A DNA stretch of 64,000 nucleotides from Gentiana macrophylla (lineage: Eukaryota > Streptophyta > Magnoliopsida > Gentianales > Gentianaceae): positions 62,001 to 126,000 of the forward strand of contig JAOBSW010001084.1 of NCBI GenBank assembly GCA_026214975.1, given 5' to 3'. Positions within the stretch are counted from its first letter, which is position 1; the number at the start of each line of letters is the position of its first letter. Shown here one piece after another: positions 50,840-62,826 of this stretch. The notes below the pieces were generated by a model. It worked only from the letters and a program-made list of their open reading frames with translations, had not been told where the DNA came from and made no database searches. The position numbers and the translations under genes were made by a program.

Positions 50840-52897
50840 GCCTTTACTCGTCCTCGAGTAAAATAGGCGTTCAAACAAAACCAAGGAATCAACTTTACGG
50901 GGTACATGCATGTGTTTCAAAATATCGAGGTAAAAAGAATTTAGCTAAGTGAATGTATTACCTTGACTCTACCAAACCATGACACGGAGTGAGTGTGTGT
51001 TGAATGACGACGACTTATACTCAATACGACATCGGCTTGGAATACCGGACAAATGACCTTACACAATCCCGCCTTCCTAGAATCTCCACTAATCGGGACT
51101 AACCAAGGTTAAACACGGTCCAAGCAGACTTGAACGGTTATAATGTTAGGCTAGGGTAAATTCGGTTAATCGAAAAGGGTAATTTGGGAAACTGGAGAAA
51201 AGAAGTACGAGTGAACATAATCCAAACACGTACCACGTCTTCTTTACTATACAAACCATCCAAACTCCTTTTTGATCATTTTCGACACTTTGGGAACTAT
51301 AGGATACTGAAATACCCGAACTCATTACCAAACTCGACTATGTTTCAAGTGTCGTGAGGCGAGCTCGAATACTTAGTACCTATCTGACTATCCCAACCCT
51401 AACATCATCATTGCTTTAAGCTCATTGCCCTTTTTCAACCCTTTATTTCTATATACAACACAATTATTTGATTTGATTTTGAAAATTATTAATTTTTTTT
51501 TATGAATCCCGAGCATCCAGCACAACTGAGCTTCTCCTCTCCTTATAGATCCAAAACTGAAGAAATAACAACCCGCCTCAAAAGCGACAACAATTCCCCT
51601 CACCCCACACTTGCCTTGGCAAGTGTGGTTTAGCAAGAGACTAAGTTCACTCGTAGGGTCAAATGAAGGGAATGTGACCAAAATAAGGCTCAATGGTAGG
51701 TTTCTGGCTAAATAACGAAGCGGCTATAATACGAATGGTGGTCAGACCATTCTATCAAGGCTGAGAGGGGTTACGAAGGTCAAACGTTCGGCTCAGGCTT
51801 ATTTGTCCAAAGTAGGGTTGAAAAGAACGCCAAAACTGTCATCCCATGTTCCTACCAAGGCTAACCTTTCTATTTCGCCTCGAAACTAGGGGTACAGGTG
51901 TGTAAAGCAATCGTGATAAGCAAAACGTCGTCAAACGTGTACTAAAAATGTGTTCCATATCATGACAAAGTAGAGTCACTGTGAGACATTCACAAAACTA
52001 AAAACCTTTCACCACTCAATTGTGAACAACATGCATATATCGTGGTGTTAAAACCTTGGATAAATTTGAAACGGCCTAGATATCGACTAGAAAACAAGTA
52101 AAACCAAGTTTATCACATCACGGCATAGTAACTTTCAAAACATGCAAAATAAGCTAAGTCGTTTTCCCCCCACCCCACACTTGCCTTGGCAAGTGTGGTT
52201 AAACAAGAGACTCAGCACCGTATTTGGTGTGTGAACGAGAAGGAAAAAGAAAGACTTAGCGTATGAGGCTGGAAAAACGGCGTGATCAAGTCCCGTAACG
52301 GTCGTGTAATGGTCCATCCCGAATCCCTGTACATTGAAAAACAAATCCAAGACATATATGCACAGGACATGGTCCGCGTGCCAAATCATATACTATAGGG
52401 GGAATTCGGGGAATTAAACGACCTCGTCACGTCAGAAAACTTGAACATATGGCACGAAGATAGTCAAAATACGAATCAACCATACATTAAACAACCAACA
52501 GGTTTAAACGTGCTCAAAATAAAATCTCAATCCAAGACAAGTCACAAGTGGCATGAAGAAGTGAAAAAGCAAGTGCCTTACGGCTTACAAACACCGGAGC
52601 AAGAGAGAGTAGCAAAACAACCGGACTCAACCGCAACACCAAAAGCATAAAAGATAAGCACCTCAAAACCAGCAAAACATTGAAAGGGGTGGGTTGCCTC
52701 CCACCGAGCGCCTTTGTTTTATGTCGTTGGCTCGACCAAATGACACCAAAACAGACTCAAAACAATCAAAGACTCAAAACAACAATTCAAAATTTTCATT
52801 TAAACCAAGTATCAACAAAACTATCAACCAAAATCCGAACTCAAAAACATCAACAATTTAAGAAGAATTAAAAGAGCAAGCATTACGGAAATCGAGT
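50840..52897 (-). other. Non-coding 3' interior with duplicated tract regions
   Basis: There is no protein similarity here. Two copies of a block around cacacttgccttggcaagtg (51606 and 52176) each form a 10-bp-arm hairpin and include the polypurine-like caccccacactt. The minus-strand frames at 51388-51693 and 52135-52389 share a short peptide (NHTCQGKCGV) only because of this duplication. A gggaggcaaccca motif lies at 52688-52701 (minus). Confidence 0.75.
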
Positions 52898-54337
52898 TCA
52901 CAAGAAACTTACCTCTCTCGACCCTCGATGTAACCACTTCCCAACCCGGGAATCCTCTTTATATAAGCTCTCTTCATCTTCTTCTTGAAGTTGCCATTCC
53001 ATGGTAGGTGCCCCTTTTAAAGATTCCTTGAGCTCCATCCACCGGTGAGTACACAAAATCGAGAAGGAATATTCATCCACACAAGGTGGAAGAGTGTAAT
53101 AATCCGGGACCGACATGCCAATAATCTCCACTTCACTCGGTGGCTCTACCATAGACGGCCTTTCAATCTCTTATGATTTCACCGCACTCTTAATAATAGT
53201 ATCTTCATTAACTTCAATTTGGAGTGAGGGTGAAATGGGCGATCCTAGTTTCTCTTTCGTCTCTAATTCTGTCTCATCAAATATTATGCTCAAATCTATC
53301 ACACACCCCTCCACGTCATTATTTTGCATTGCTTCGGGCGGCGGTGTAATAGATTTAATTTGCACATCTTCCATTTCCAAATCTGGCACTTCCTCTTCAT
53401 CCCAAACTGAATCCGTGCCATCACCAAAACAGTCTTGCTCATTCCTATAAATGGTGGGTTGCACCACGGACTCTACCAAAACATCATCATTTTTTAGCTC
53501 GCTGGTCGGAATTTCACTCGGTAGAACTTGAAACCGATACTATCAAATACTACAATGGGGATGGCGGTGATAAGGCCAACTCAACCATGGATCCTCCATG
53601 ACGAGCACCTCATTATAGCAACTTGACTCGTCAATATCACTATCTACCCGGACCGTTTCCATGGGGGTCACGTCACCAACCTCAATCCCCTTTTGTGCGC
53701 AAGACTTTTCTATTAGATCCGGCATCCGGGCCGTAATGAGAGACACGATATCCTGAGACATCCAACATAACATGTATCTCATATGGGGCCAATCTTCATT
53801 AGCTGGGCACGTCCTATATTCCCCGCTGGAAAACTTGTCTTGAATCTCCCCAGCCCGTTCAAGAGCTTCCGTGGCCTCTGCATATAACCCAAACATCCGC
53901 TTCAACCAATCGATCAATCGATGTGCCGACACTTCCTCATCCATAGCCATAGAAACCCTATCCATCAGCTCCTAAATAATACCTACTTCTCGTTCCTCTT
54001 CGGCATAGGCGAGGTCAATCTGCTGCAAGTGCGGATTTTGAGAGCTCCAATTCCACGGTCTGTTCGAATCATAATTTCGCCTCCCGCCTCAACATTGACT
54101 GGTTTTGGTTGCCTCCCCAATTTCTTGCCGATTCTCGGGTTCCAATTGCCCCTGCACTGGCCCATTATAGTTCCCCTCATCATATCGATAATCATCGCCG
54201 CCCATTCCACATCCCATGGACGCACCCTGCTCTTGGTAATACGGTTGATAATACTGATTTTGACCAAGCTCAGGTGCCCAAGATTGATAAGTGGATTTTT
54301 CTTCATAAAAGTTGTACCGTTGAGAATATCCACCCAT
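52898..54337 (-). pseudogene. Single decayed ORF of the Athila-type element, unknown product
   Basis: Four open stretches (54337-54089, 53965-53543, 53479-53171 and 53152-52898) lie in one reading frame, separated by in-frame stops (TGA at 54089, TAG near 53972, TGA and TAG at 53540-53545, and a stop at 53171). No frameshift is needed to join them, and the sequence between stops still reads like protein. The ancestral protein would have been about 480 aa. The start region is rich in Y, Q and G (YQSWAPELGQNQYYQPYYQEQ-like). The middle includes a helical charged part (RLIDWLKRMFGLYAE) and the rest is acidic. The position, just inside the primer-binding site, is that of gag, but I do not recognise a gag domain. 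It may be a remodelled gag N-terminus. Confidence 0.65.
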
Positions 54338-54438
54338 TTATGCTCAAGCTGCAAAATCACAGAAACAACAAGAAAACGATAAAACCGACCTAAGCCCAAG
54401 CTTTCGGTCAACTATTGTGATATCAAAGTATTGCCAAT

Positions 54439-54455
54439 CCCCGGCAACGGCGCCA
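54439..54455 (-). other. Primer-binding site, Athila type
   Basis: The minus strand reads tggcgccgttgccgggg, 3 nt after the LTR end. This is the standard primer-binding sequence of Athila and many related plant gypsy elements, usually assigned to an Asp tRNA. Confidence 0.93.
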
Positions 54456-55512
54456 TTTTGATGAGCTTATAATCCACAAAACAAAACTTATAATTTACTC
54501 AAGACAACGGTGGCTAAACAAGCTCTCTAACCGGCAGTGGACCGGGTCGATTGCTAGTAAAGCTACAGGAGTCCGAGGTCGAACCCACAGGGATTGGTCT
54601 TTGAGTACCACAGTCGACTTATTTCTCAGTTCAGGTCAACAAGAGAGATATAGAATTACACTATTGCAATAAAGAAAGATTATACTACTCGGAGTTCTAG
54701 ACAAATAAACGGAGTATGGCCGAACTACGATCCAACGGATTACTTTACCATTAAAAGATTGCCCGGGAGTGTGCTTTACCTTCCTTCACCGTCTATCGAT
54801 AACTCATAGGCAACTAGGGCGCCAATCTAGTGCACGGGTGACTAGGGTGTCAATCTAGTTCGATATAAACCCCGTATGGAATTGGTCTTGATGACTAGGC
54901 GCGCCAACATAGTAGTACAGTAGGTAGGTGTCGACTACCTTTCAAGCCCAAAACTTCTACGGTCTCGAAACCGGTTCCCACACACGCCGCAACATACATT
55001 TATAAGCTAAGTGTGTGTGTGCAACAATGAATGAAGTTGTCAATTCCATTCAATGCTATCAAAACAAGCAAAACAATTTTCAAGATATGTATCAACGATT
55101 AAAACGATAAATTATGTGTTAAACGACCTCCGGTTCATCACATTAACGGCGCTTTCACCCGCATTCACGTGGTTCGACCATACGAACAATCTAGCTACTC
55201 ATAACGAAATCTAAAGAATACAAACAAGAGAAAAAAACATCACAACAACAATAAAACAACAAGAGAACATACCCAATTCGATTACTCAAAGAACGCCCAA
55301 ATTCAAGCTCCAAAAGAACAAATCTTGTCACTTGAAATGTTACAGATCGAAGCTACAAGTTAGAGATTCAAAGAGAAGATCGAAAGAGGATTCTAATGAT
55401 ATATAGCACGTTATCTAACACCTTGGGACGAAGAAAATCGCCCAAAATCGCCTCTACCTATCTAAACTATCTAAAACCTATTTCTCCTTGCGGGCCGTGA
55501 GAAATGAAGCGA

Positions 55513-55522
55513 CTTTATATAG
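55513..55522 (-). promoter_or_regulatory. TATA box of the Athila-type 5' LTR
   Basis: CTATATAAAG on the minus strand in the LTR-specific middle part. It is the likely core promoter for the element. Confidence 0.5.
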
Positions 55523-55549
55523 AAGGGCTCTCGTCTGCACGGATATACA

Positions 55550-55850
55550 CACCGTCCGGCCGGACTATTCTTGATTCTCAGGTGTCCGGACGGATGCATA
55601 GATGTCCGTCGGATTGATGCGTTTTGTCTCGTCCGGATGATAATCGTCCGTCCGGACAATGTATCTATCCGTCCGGACGAAGTCTTCATCAAAGTTTTCC
55701 CACATTCCAGAGATATAGCCGTCCGGACATGAGATGGATGTCCGTCAGGATGACTTGGACGTCCGTCCGGACAAAAGCCTCACCAAATCTTCAGCTTTTC
55801 CAGTGATATAGCCGTCCGGACATGCTTCCTTGTCCGTCCGGACGTGCTCT
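55550..55850. repeat. Cluster of GTCCGGAC-type palindromic motifs
   Basis: About a dozen copies of gtccggac or a one-base variant, often as cgtccgtccggac, are spaced 15-60 bp apart. A related gtccgtacggac motif occurs twice at the same place of the other LTR (49979-50010). This looks like repeated local duplication in U3. Confidence 0.85.
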
Positions 55851-56194
55851 TTACTCCAAGAACTTCACTTTTTCACCCTCCGACCTTCGTTTCTTGCCTC
55901 GGGCACGTCCAACCTTGATAATTCTCGCCTTCCGGGCTCTCGAGACACCCTCGTCCTGCATCCATATGAAAACAACAAGCAAACGCATAACCCCGCAAAC
56001 TACGGGTGCTCGGAAAAACGAGTATAAAATGCTAAAATATGGCCGAGTTTACGGAAAACCGACAGTCACTCACCGTGTAATAAAAACCTCATTTCATACT
56101 CAAAATAGGGTATAAACTCACCCGAAACATGCCAGAAATGTGATAATCGTGGGCTAAACTGTACAGAAATATACTGTAAAGTTGGTTCCTATCA

Positions 56195-59100
56195 ACCCTA
56201 CGTACGGAGGGACTGCACCGAGCGTGTACACTATCAGGTTTTCACCCGTTGATATTGGTGTGATCCGCCAATATGTTGCACACAGATACTTTCTGGTGAG
56301 TTGCACCATGCGTAGTGCCCTTGAATGATGATGTAACAAAGATAAGCTATGCTACAAACCAATAATCATGACATGTTGATGAGCATGAAGTGATCCCTAA
56401 AGTTTGAGTCGGTCTCACAAAGATAACTTAATAAATTATGAACCTTTCGTTGTAATATTTAATTATATTTTAGCTTCTTAATCTTGCTAACTACTTTTTA
56501 CTTACCTCAATTTCATGTTTTGTTGCATGTTTTTGGGGTGAGAAGACGAACAGGTTGAGCATGTGATGGATGATGACTTTGGGGACGATGTTTAAGTCCA
56601 AGTTTCACTTGATGTTTTATATTTCATTTATTATAAGATGTATCAAACTATGTTGTTATTTCAATATCAAGACAAGCGTCGTACTTTCTTTAAGGCCCAT
56701 TATAAATTTTAGCATTCCTCTGTGTTTGTGTATGTGCTAGGCCTTGTCCGTGTCTTGTGGTCTAGGAAAGAGAGTAGTAGAGGTGAGGGAGCTTACTTGA
56801 AAATACTTATGTGGCTAGTTAACAATTAATAACAGACGTACGTTTGTAGTTAAAAGACTAAACATCGTAACATTCTTGGTAAGGCACAAGTCTATATCGC
56901 GATGTGTGGGTGTTCGGATAAAGTGGATAACTTCGTAAGTCTTTGGACCCTACGTACGGAGGAACACCACCCCGTAAGTCCGAGACCCTACATACGGAGG
57001 GACTGCACCGAGCGTGTACACTATCAGGTTTTCACCCATTGATATTGCTGTGATCCGCCAATATGTTGCACACAGATACTTTATGGTGAGTTGCACCATG
57101 CGTAGTGCCCTTGAATGATGATGTAACAAAGATAAGCTATGCTACAAACCAATAATCATGACATGTTGATGAGCATGAAGTGATCCCTAAAGTTTGAGTC
57201 GGTCTCACAAAGATAACTTAATATATTATGAACTTTTCGTTGTAAGATTTAATTATATTTTAGCTTCTTAATCTTGCTAAGTACTTTTTACTTACCTCAA
57301 TTTCATGTTTTGTTGCATGTTTTTGGATGATGATGACGAACAGGTTGAGCATGTGATGGATGATGACTTTGGGGACGATGTTTAAGTCCAAGTTTCACTT
57401 GATGTTTTATATTTCATTTATTATAAGATGTATCAAACTATGTTGTTATTTCAATATCAAGACAAGCGTCGTACTTTCTTTAAGGCTTTGTAAGATTTTT
57501 TGTTTAACTTTCATTTTGGGCATCGTATGTTGTATGGTACCTAGTAGTTGTTGATGATATATGGGCCCACTGGGCCGGGTTGTTTGTAACTGGGCCAGGC
57601 CCATTATAACTTTTAGCATTCCTCTGTGTTTGTGTATGTGCTAGGCCTTGTCCGTGTCTTGTGGTCTAGGAAAGAGAATAGTAGAGGTGAGGGAGCTTAC
57701 TTGAAAATACTTATGTGGCTAGTTAACAATTAATAACAGACGTACGTTTGTAGTTAAAAGACTAATCATCGTAAGATTCTTGGTTAGGCACAAGTCTATA
57801 TCGCGATGTGTGGGTGTTCGGATAAAGTGGATAACTTCGTAAGTCTTTGGACCCTACGTACGGAGGAACACCACCCCGTAAGTCCGAGACCCTACGTACG
57901 GAGGGACTACACCGAGCGTGTACACTATCAGGTTTTCACCCGTTGATATTGGTGTGATCCGCCAATATGTTGCACACAGATACTTTATGGTGAGTAGCAC
58001 CAAGCGTAGTGCCCTTGAATGATGATGTAACAAAGATAAGCTATGCTACAAACCAATAATCATGACATGTTGATGAGCATGAAGTGATCCCTAAAGTTTG
58101 AGTCGGTCTCACAAAGATAACTTAATCTATTATGAACCTTTCGTTGTAAAGACCCCCGATTTGAGTAAACTCTACTATACAAGGTACCTTGTAGCATGTG
58201 ATGGATGATGACTTTGGGGACGATGTTTGAGTCCAAGTTTCACTTGATGTTTTCCGTTTCATTTATTATAAGATGTATCAAACTATGTTGTTATTTCAAT
58301 ATCAAGACAAGCGTCGTACTTTCTTTAAGGCTTTGTAAGATTTTTTGTTTAACTTTCATGTTGGGCATCGTATGTTGTATGCTACCTTGTAGTTGTTGAT
58401 GATATATGGGCCCACTGGGCCGGGTTGTTTGTAACTAGGCCAGGCCCATTATAACTTTTAGCATTCCTCTGTGTTTGTGTATGTGCTAGGCCTTGTCCGT
58501 GTCTTGTGGTCTAGGAAAGAGATTAGTAGAGGTGAGGGAGCTTACTTGAAAATACTTATGTGGCTAGTTAACAATTAATAACAGACGTTAGTTTGTAGTT
58601 AAAAGACTAATCATCGTAAGATTCTTGGTTAGGCACAAGTCTATATCGCGATGTGTGGGTGTTCGGATAAAGTGGATAACTTCGTAAGTCTTTGGACCCT
58701 ACGTACGGAGGAACACCACCCCGTAAGTCCGAGACCCTACGTACGGAGGGACTGCACCGAGCGTGTACACTATCAGGTTTTCACCCGTAGATATTGGTGT
58801 GATCCGCCAATATGTTGCACCTGAGATACTTTATGGTGAGTAGCACCAAGCGTGAAGTGCCCTTGAATGATGATGTAACAAAGATAAGCTATGCTACAAA
58901 CCAATAATCATGACATGTTGATGAGCATGAAGTGATCCCTAAAGTTTGAGTCGGTCTCACAAAGATAACTTAATATATTATGAACCTTTCGTTGTAAAGA
59001 CCCCCGATTTGAGTAAACTCTACTATACAAGGTACCTTGTAGCATGGGATGGATGATGACTTTGGGGACGATGTTTGAGTCCAAGTTTCACTTGATGTTT

Positions 59101-62100
59101 TCCGTTTCATTTATTATAAGATGTATCAAACTATGTTGTTATTTCAATATCAAGACAAGCGTCGTACTTTCTTTAAGGCTTTGTAAGATTTTTTGTTTAA
59201 CTTTCATTTTGGGCATCGTATGTTTTAAGCTACCTTGTTGTTGTTGATGATATATGGGCCCACTGGGCCGGGTTGTTTGTAACTGGTCTAGGCCCATTAT
59301 AAGTTTTAGCATTCGTCAGTGTTTGTGTATGTGCTAGGCCTTGTCCGTGTCTTGTGGTCTATGAAAGAGAGTAGTAGAGGTGAGGGAGCTTACGTGAAAA
59401 TACTTAGGTGGCTAGTTAACAATTAATAACAAACGTACGTGTGTAGCTAAAAGACTAAACATCGTAAAATTCTTGGTAAGGCACAAGTCTAGATCGCGAT
59501 GTGTGGGCGTTCAGATAAAGTGGATAACTTCGTAAGTCATTGGACTCTACGTACGGAGGAACCCCACCCCGTAAGTCCGAGACCCTACGTACGGACGTAC
59601 GTGTGTAGTTAAAAGACTAAACATCGTAACATTCTTGGTAAGGCACAAGTCTATATCGCGATGTGTGGGTGTTCGGATAAAGTGGATAACTTCGTAAGTC
59701 TTTGTACCCTACGTACGGAGGAACACCACCCCGTAAGTCTGAGACCCTACGTACGGAGGGACTGCACCGAGCGTGTACACTATAGGTTTTCCCCAATGGA
59801 TATTGGTGTGATCCGCTAATATGTTGCACACAGATACTTTATGGTGAGTAGCACCATGCGTAGTGCCCTTGAATGATGATGTAACAAAGATAAGCTATGA
59901 TACAAACCAATAATCACGACATGTTGATGAGCATGAAGTGAACCCTAAAGTTTGAGTCGGTCTCACAAAGATAACTTAATATATTATGAACCTTTCGTTG
60001 TAAGATTTAATTATATTTTAGCTTCTTAATCTTGCTAAGTACTTTTTACTTACCACAATTTCATGTTTTGTTGCATGTTTTTGGGGTGAGAAGATGAACA
60101 GGTTGAGCATGTGATGGATGATGACTTAATTTGGGGACGATGTTTGAGTCCAAGTTTCACTTGATGTTTTCTATTTCATTTATTATAAGATGTATCAAAC
60201 TATTTTGTTATTTCAATATCAAGACAAGCGCACTACGCATGGTGCAACTCACCATAAAGTATATGTGTGCAACATATTGGCGGATCACACCAATATCAAC
60301 GGGTGAAAACCTGATAGTGTACGCGCGGTCGGTGCGATCCCTCCGTACGTAGGGTCTCGGACTTACGGGGTGGTGTTCCTCCGTACGTAGGGTCCAAAGA
60401 CTTACAAAGTTATCCACTTTATGCGAACACCCACACATCGCGATATAGACTTGTGCCTTACCAAGAATATTACGAAGTTTAGTCTTTTAGCTACAAATGT
60501 ACGTTTGTTATTAATTGTTAACTAGCCACCTAAGTATTTTCACGTAAGCTCCCTCACCTCTACTACTCTCTTTCCTAGACCACAAGACACGGACAAGGCC
60601 TAGCGCATACACAAACACTGACGAATGCTAAAACTTGTAATGGGCCTGGACCAGTTACAAACAACCCGGCCCATTGGACCCTACGTACGGAGGAACCCCA
60701 CCCCGTAAGTCCGAGACCCTACGTACAGAGGGACTGCACCGAGCGTGTACACTATCAGGTTTTCACCCGTTGATATTGGTGTGATCCGCCAATATGTTGC
60801 ACACGGATACTTTATGGTGAGTAGCACCAAGCGTAGTGCCCTTGAATGATGATGTAACAAAGATAAGCTATGCTACAAACCAATAATCACGACATGTTGA
60901 TGAGCATGAAGTGATCCCTAAAGTTTGAGTCGGTCTCACAAAGATTTTCAAGTCCAAGTTTCACTTGATGTTTTATATTTCATTTATTATCAGATGTATC
61001 AAACTATGTTGTTATTTCAATATCAAGACAAGTGTCGTACTTTCTTTAAGGCTTTGTAAGATTTGTTGTTTTACTATCATTTTGGGCATCGTATGTTGTA
61101 TGCTACCTTGTAGTTGTTGATGATATATGGGCCCACTGGGCCGGGTTGTTTGTAACTGGTCCAGGCCCATTATAAGATTTAGCATTCCTCTGTGTTTGTG
61201 TATGTGCTAGGCCTTGGCCGTGTCTTGTGGTCTAGGAAAGAGAGTAGAAGAGGTGAGGGAGCTTACTTGAAAATACTTATGTGGCTAGTTAACAATTAAT
61301 AATAGACGTACGTGTGTAGTTAAAAGACTAATCATCGTAATATTCTTGGTAAGGCACAAGGCTAGATCGTGATGTGTGGGTGTTCGGATAAAGTGGATAA
61401 CTTCGTAAGTCATTGGACTTTACGTACGGAGGAACACCACCCCGTAAGTCCGAGACCCTACGTACGGAGGGACTGCACCGAGCGTGTACACTCTCAGGTT
61501 TTCACCCATTGATATTGGTGTGATCCGCCAATATGTTGCACACAGATACTTTATGGTGAGTTGCACCATGCGTAGTGCCCTTGAATGATTATGTAACAAA
61601 GATAAGCTATGCTACAAACCAATAATCACGACATGTTGATGAGCATGAAGTGATCCCTAAAGTTTGAGTCGGTCTCACAAAGATAACTTAATATATTATG
61701 AACCTTTCGTTGTAAGATTTAATTATATTTTAGCTTCTTAATGTTGCTAAGTACTTTTTACTTACCTCCATTTCATGTTTTGTTGCATGTTTTTGGGGTG
61801 AGAAGACGAACAGGTTGAGCATGTGATGGATGATGACTTTGGGGACGATGTTTGAGTCCAAGTTTCACTTGATGTTTTATATTTCATTTATTATAAGATG
61901 TATCAAACTATGTTGTTATTTCAATATCAAGACAAGCGTCGTACTTTCTTTAAGGCTTTGTAAGATTTGTTGTTTTACTTTCGTTTTGGGCATCGTATGT
62001 TGTAAGCTACCTTGTTGTTGTTGATGATATATGGGGCCACTGGGCCGGGTTGTTTGTAACTGGGCCAGGCCCATTATAAATGTTATCATACCTCAGTGTT

Positions 62101-62438
62101 TGTGCTAGGCCTTGGCCGTGTCTTGTGGTCTTGGAAAGAGAGTAGTAGAGGTGAGGGAGCTTACTTGAAAATACTTATGTGGCTAGTTAACAATTAATAA
62201 CAGACGTACGTTTGTAGTTAAAAGACTAATCATCGTAATATTCTTGGTAAGGCACAAGTCTATATCGCGATGTGTGGGTGTTCGGATAAAGTGGATAACT
62301 TCGTAAGTCTTTGGACCCTACGTACGGAGGAACACCACCCCGTAAGTCCGAGAGCCTACGTACGGAGGGACTGCACCGAGCGTGTACACTATGGGGTTTT
62401 CCCCAATGGATATTGGTGTGATCCGCCAATATGTTACA
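56195..62438. repeat. Satellite array, mostly reverse orientation
   Basis: It starts with the accct TSD (56195-56199). Reverse monomers run to about 60231 with deletion joints near 56695 and 59595. Forward at about 60232-60674, then reverse to 62438 with a joint near 60945. No gene is seen. Confidence 0.9.
58150..59046 (-). repeat. Variant monomer pair with a foreign 40-bp segment
   Basis: gacccccgatttgagtaaac and the next 20 bases or so occur at 58151 and 58999, replacing about 110 bp of normal monomer. The two variant units are 848 bp apart and adjacent, so one copied the other. The segment is not found elsewhere in the window. Confidence 0.88.
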
Positions 62439-62826
62439 CCACAAGACACGGCCAAGGCCTAGCACGTACACAAACATTGAGGAATGATAACATTTATAAT
62501 GGGCCTGGCCCAGTTACAAACAACCCGGCCCAGTGACTTATGAAGGTACTTAATTGTATATGTTGTTTATAGCATAGCTTTGGAGTACTTATCAAGCTAA
62601 TCCCCAATTGATATTGGTGTGATCCTATATTAATGTGTATGCTACATAACTTTGGGGACGATGATTAGCTTGATAAGTACTCCAAAGCTATGCTATAAAC
62701 AACATATACAATTAAGTACCTTCGTAAGTCACTGGGCCGGGTTGTTTGTAACTAGGCCAGGCCCATTATAAATGTTATCATACCTCAATGTTTGTGTATG
62801 TGCTAGGCCTTGTCCGTGTCTTGTGG
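62439..62826. repeat. Inverted repeat, 164-bp arms, 60-bp spacer
   Basis: 62439-62602 is the reverse complement of 62663-62826 with about five mismatches and no indels. The outer part of each arm is satellite. The inner 60 bp or so (aggtacttaattgtatatg and following) is not typical monomer. The spacer is 62603-62662 and contains a gatattggtgtgatcc piece. Confidence 0.93.

Larger units (their letters stand above)
48974..56194 (-). mobile_element. Non-autonomous gypsy element with Athila-type primer-binding site
   Basis: The element is 7221 bp with TG...CA ends and an accct TSD. The primer-binding site (54439-54455) and polypurine tract (50826-50839) show minus orientation, so the 5' LTR is 54459-56194 and the 3' LTR is 48974-50825. 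The interior is only about 3.6 kb and has no RT, RNase H or integrase similarity, so it would need another element for movement. A gggaggcaaccca motif on the minus strand (52688-52701) is one I associate with Athila-like plant elements. One decayed ORF is present. Confidence 0.9.
54459..56194 (-). repeat. 5' LTR of the Athila-type element (1736 bp)
   Basis: Its middle, about 55451-55950, consists of unrelated sequence with some twelve copies of tccgtccggac-like palindromic motifs, replacing the segment at 49907-50565 of the partner. The outer parts match with many small differences and indels, including an extra block near 54810-54860 with a repeated gactaggg phrase. Confidence 0.9.

Noticed and set aside
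55471..56115. ORFs of 60-97 codons in the Athila-type 5' LTR
   Set aside because: They are produced by the repeated gtccggac words inside the LTR and are absent from the other LTR.
48974..56194. Possible host gene insertion between satellite blocks
   Set aside because: TG...CA ends, a TSD, an Athila-type primer-binding site and a polypurine tract show that it is an LTR element.
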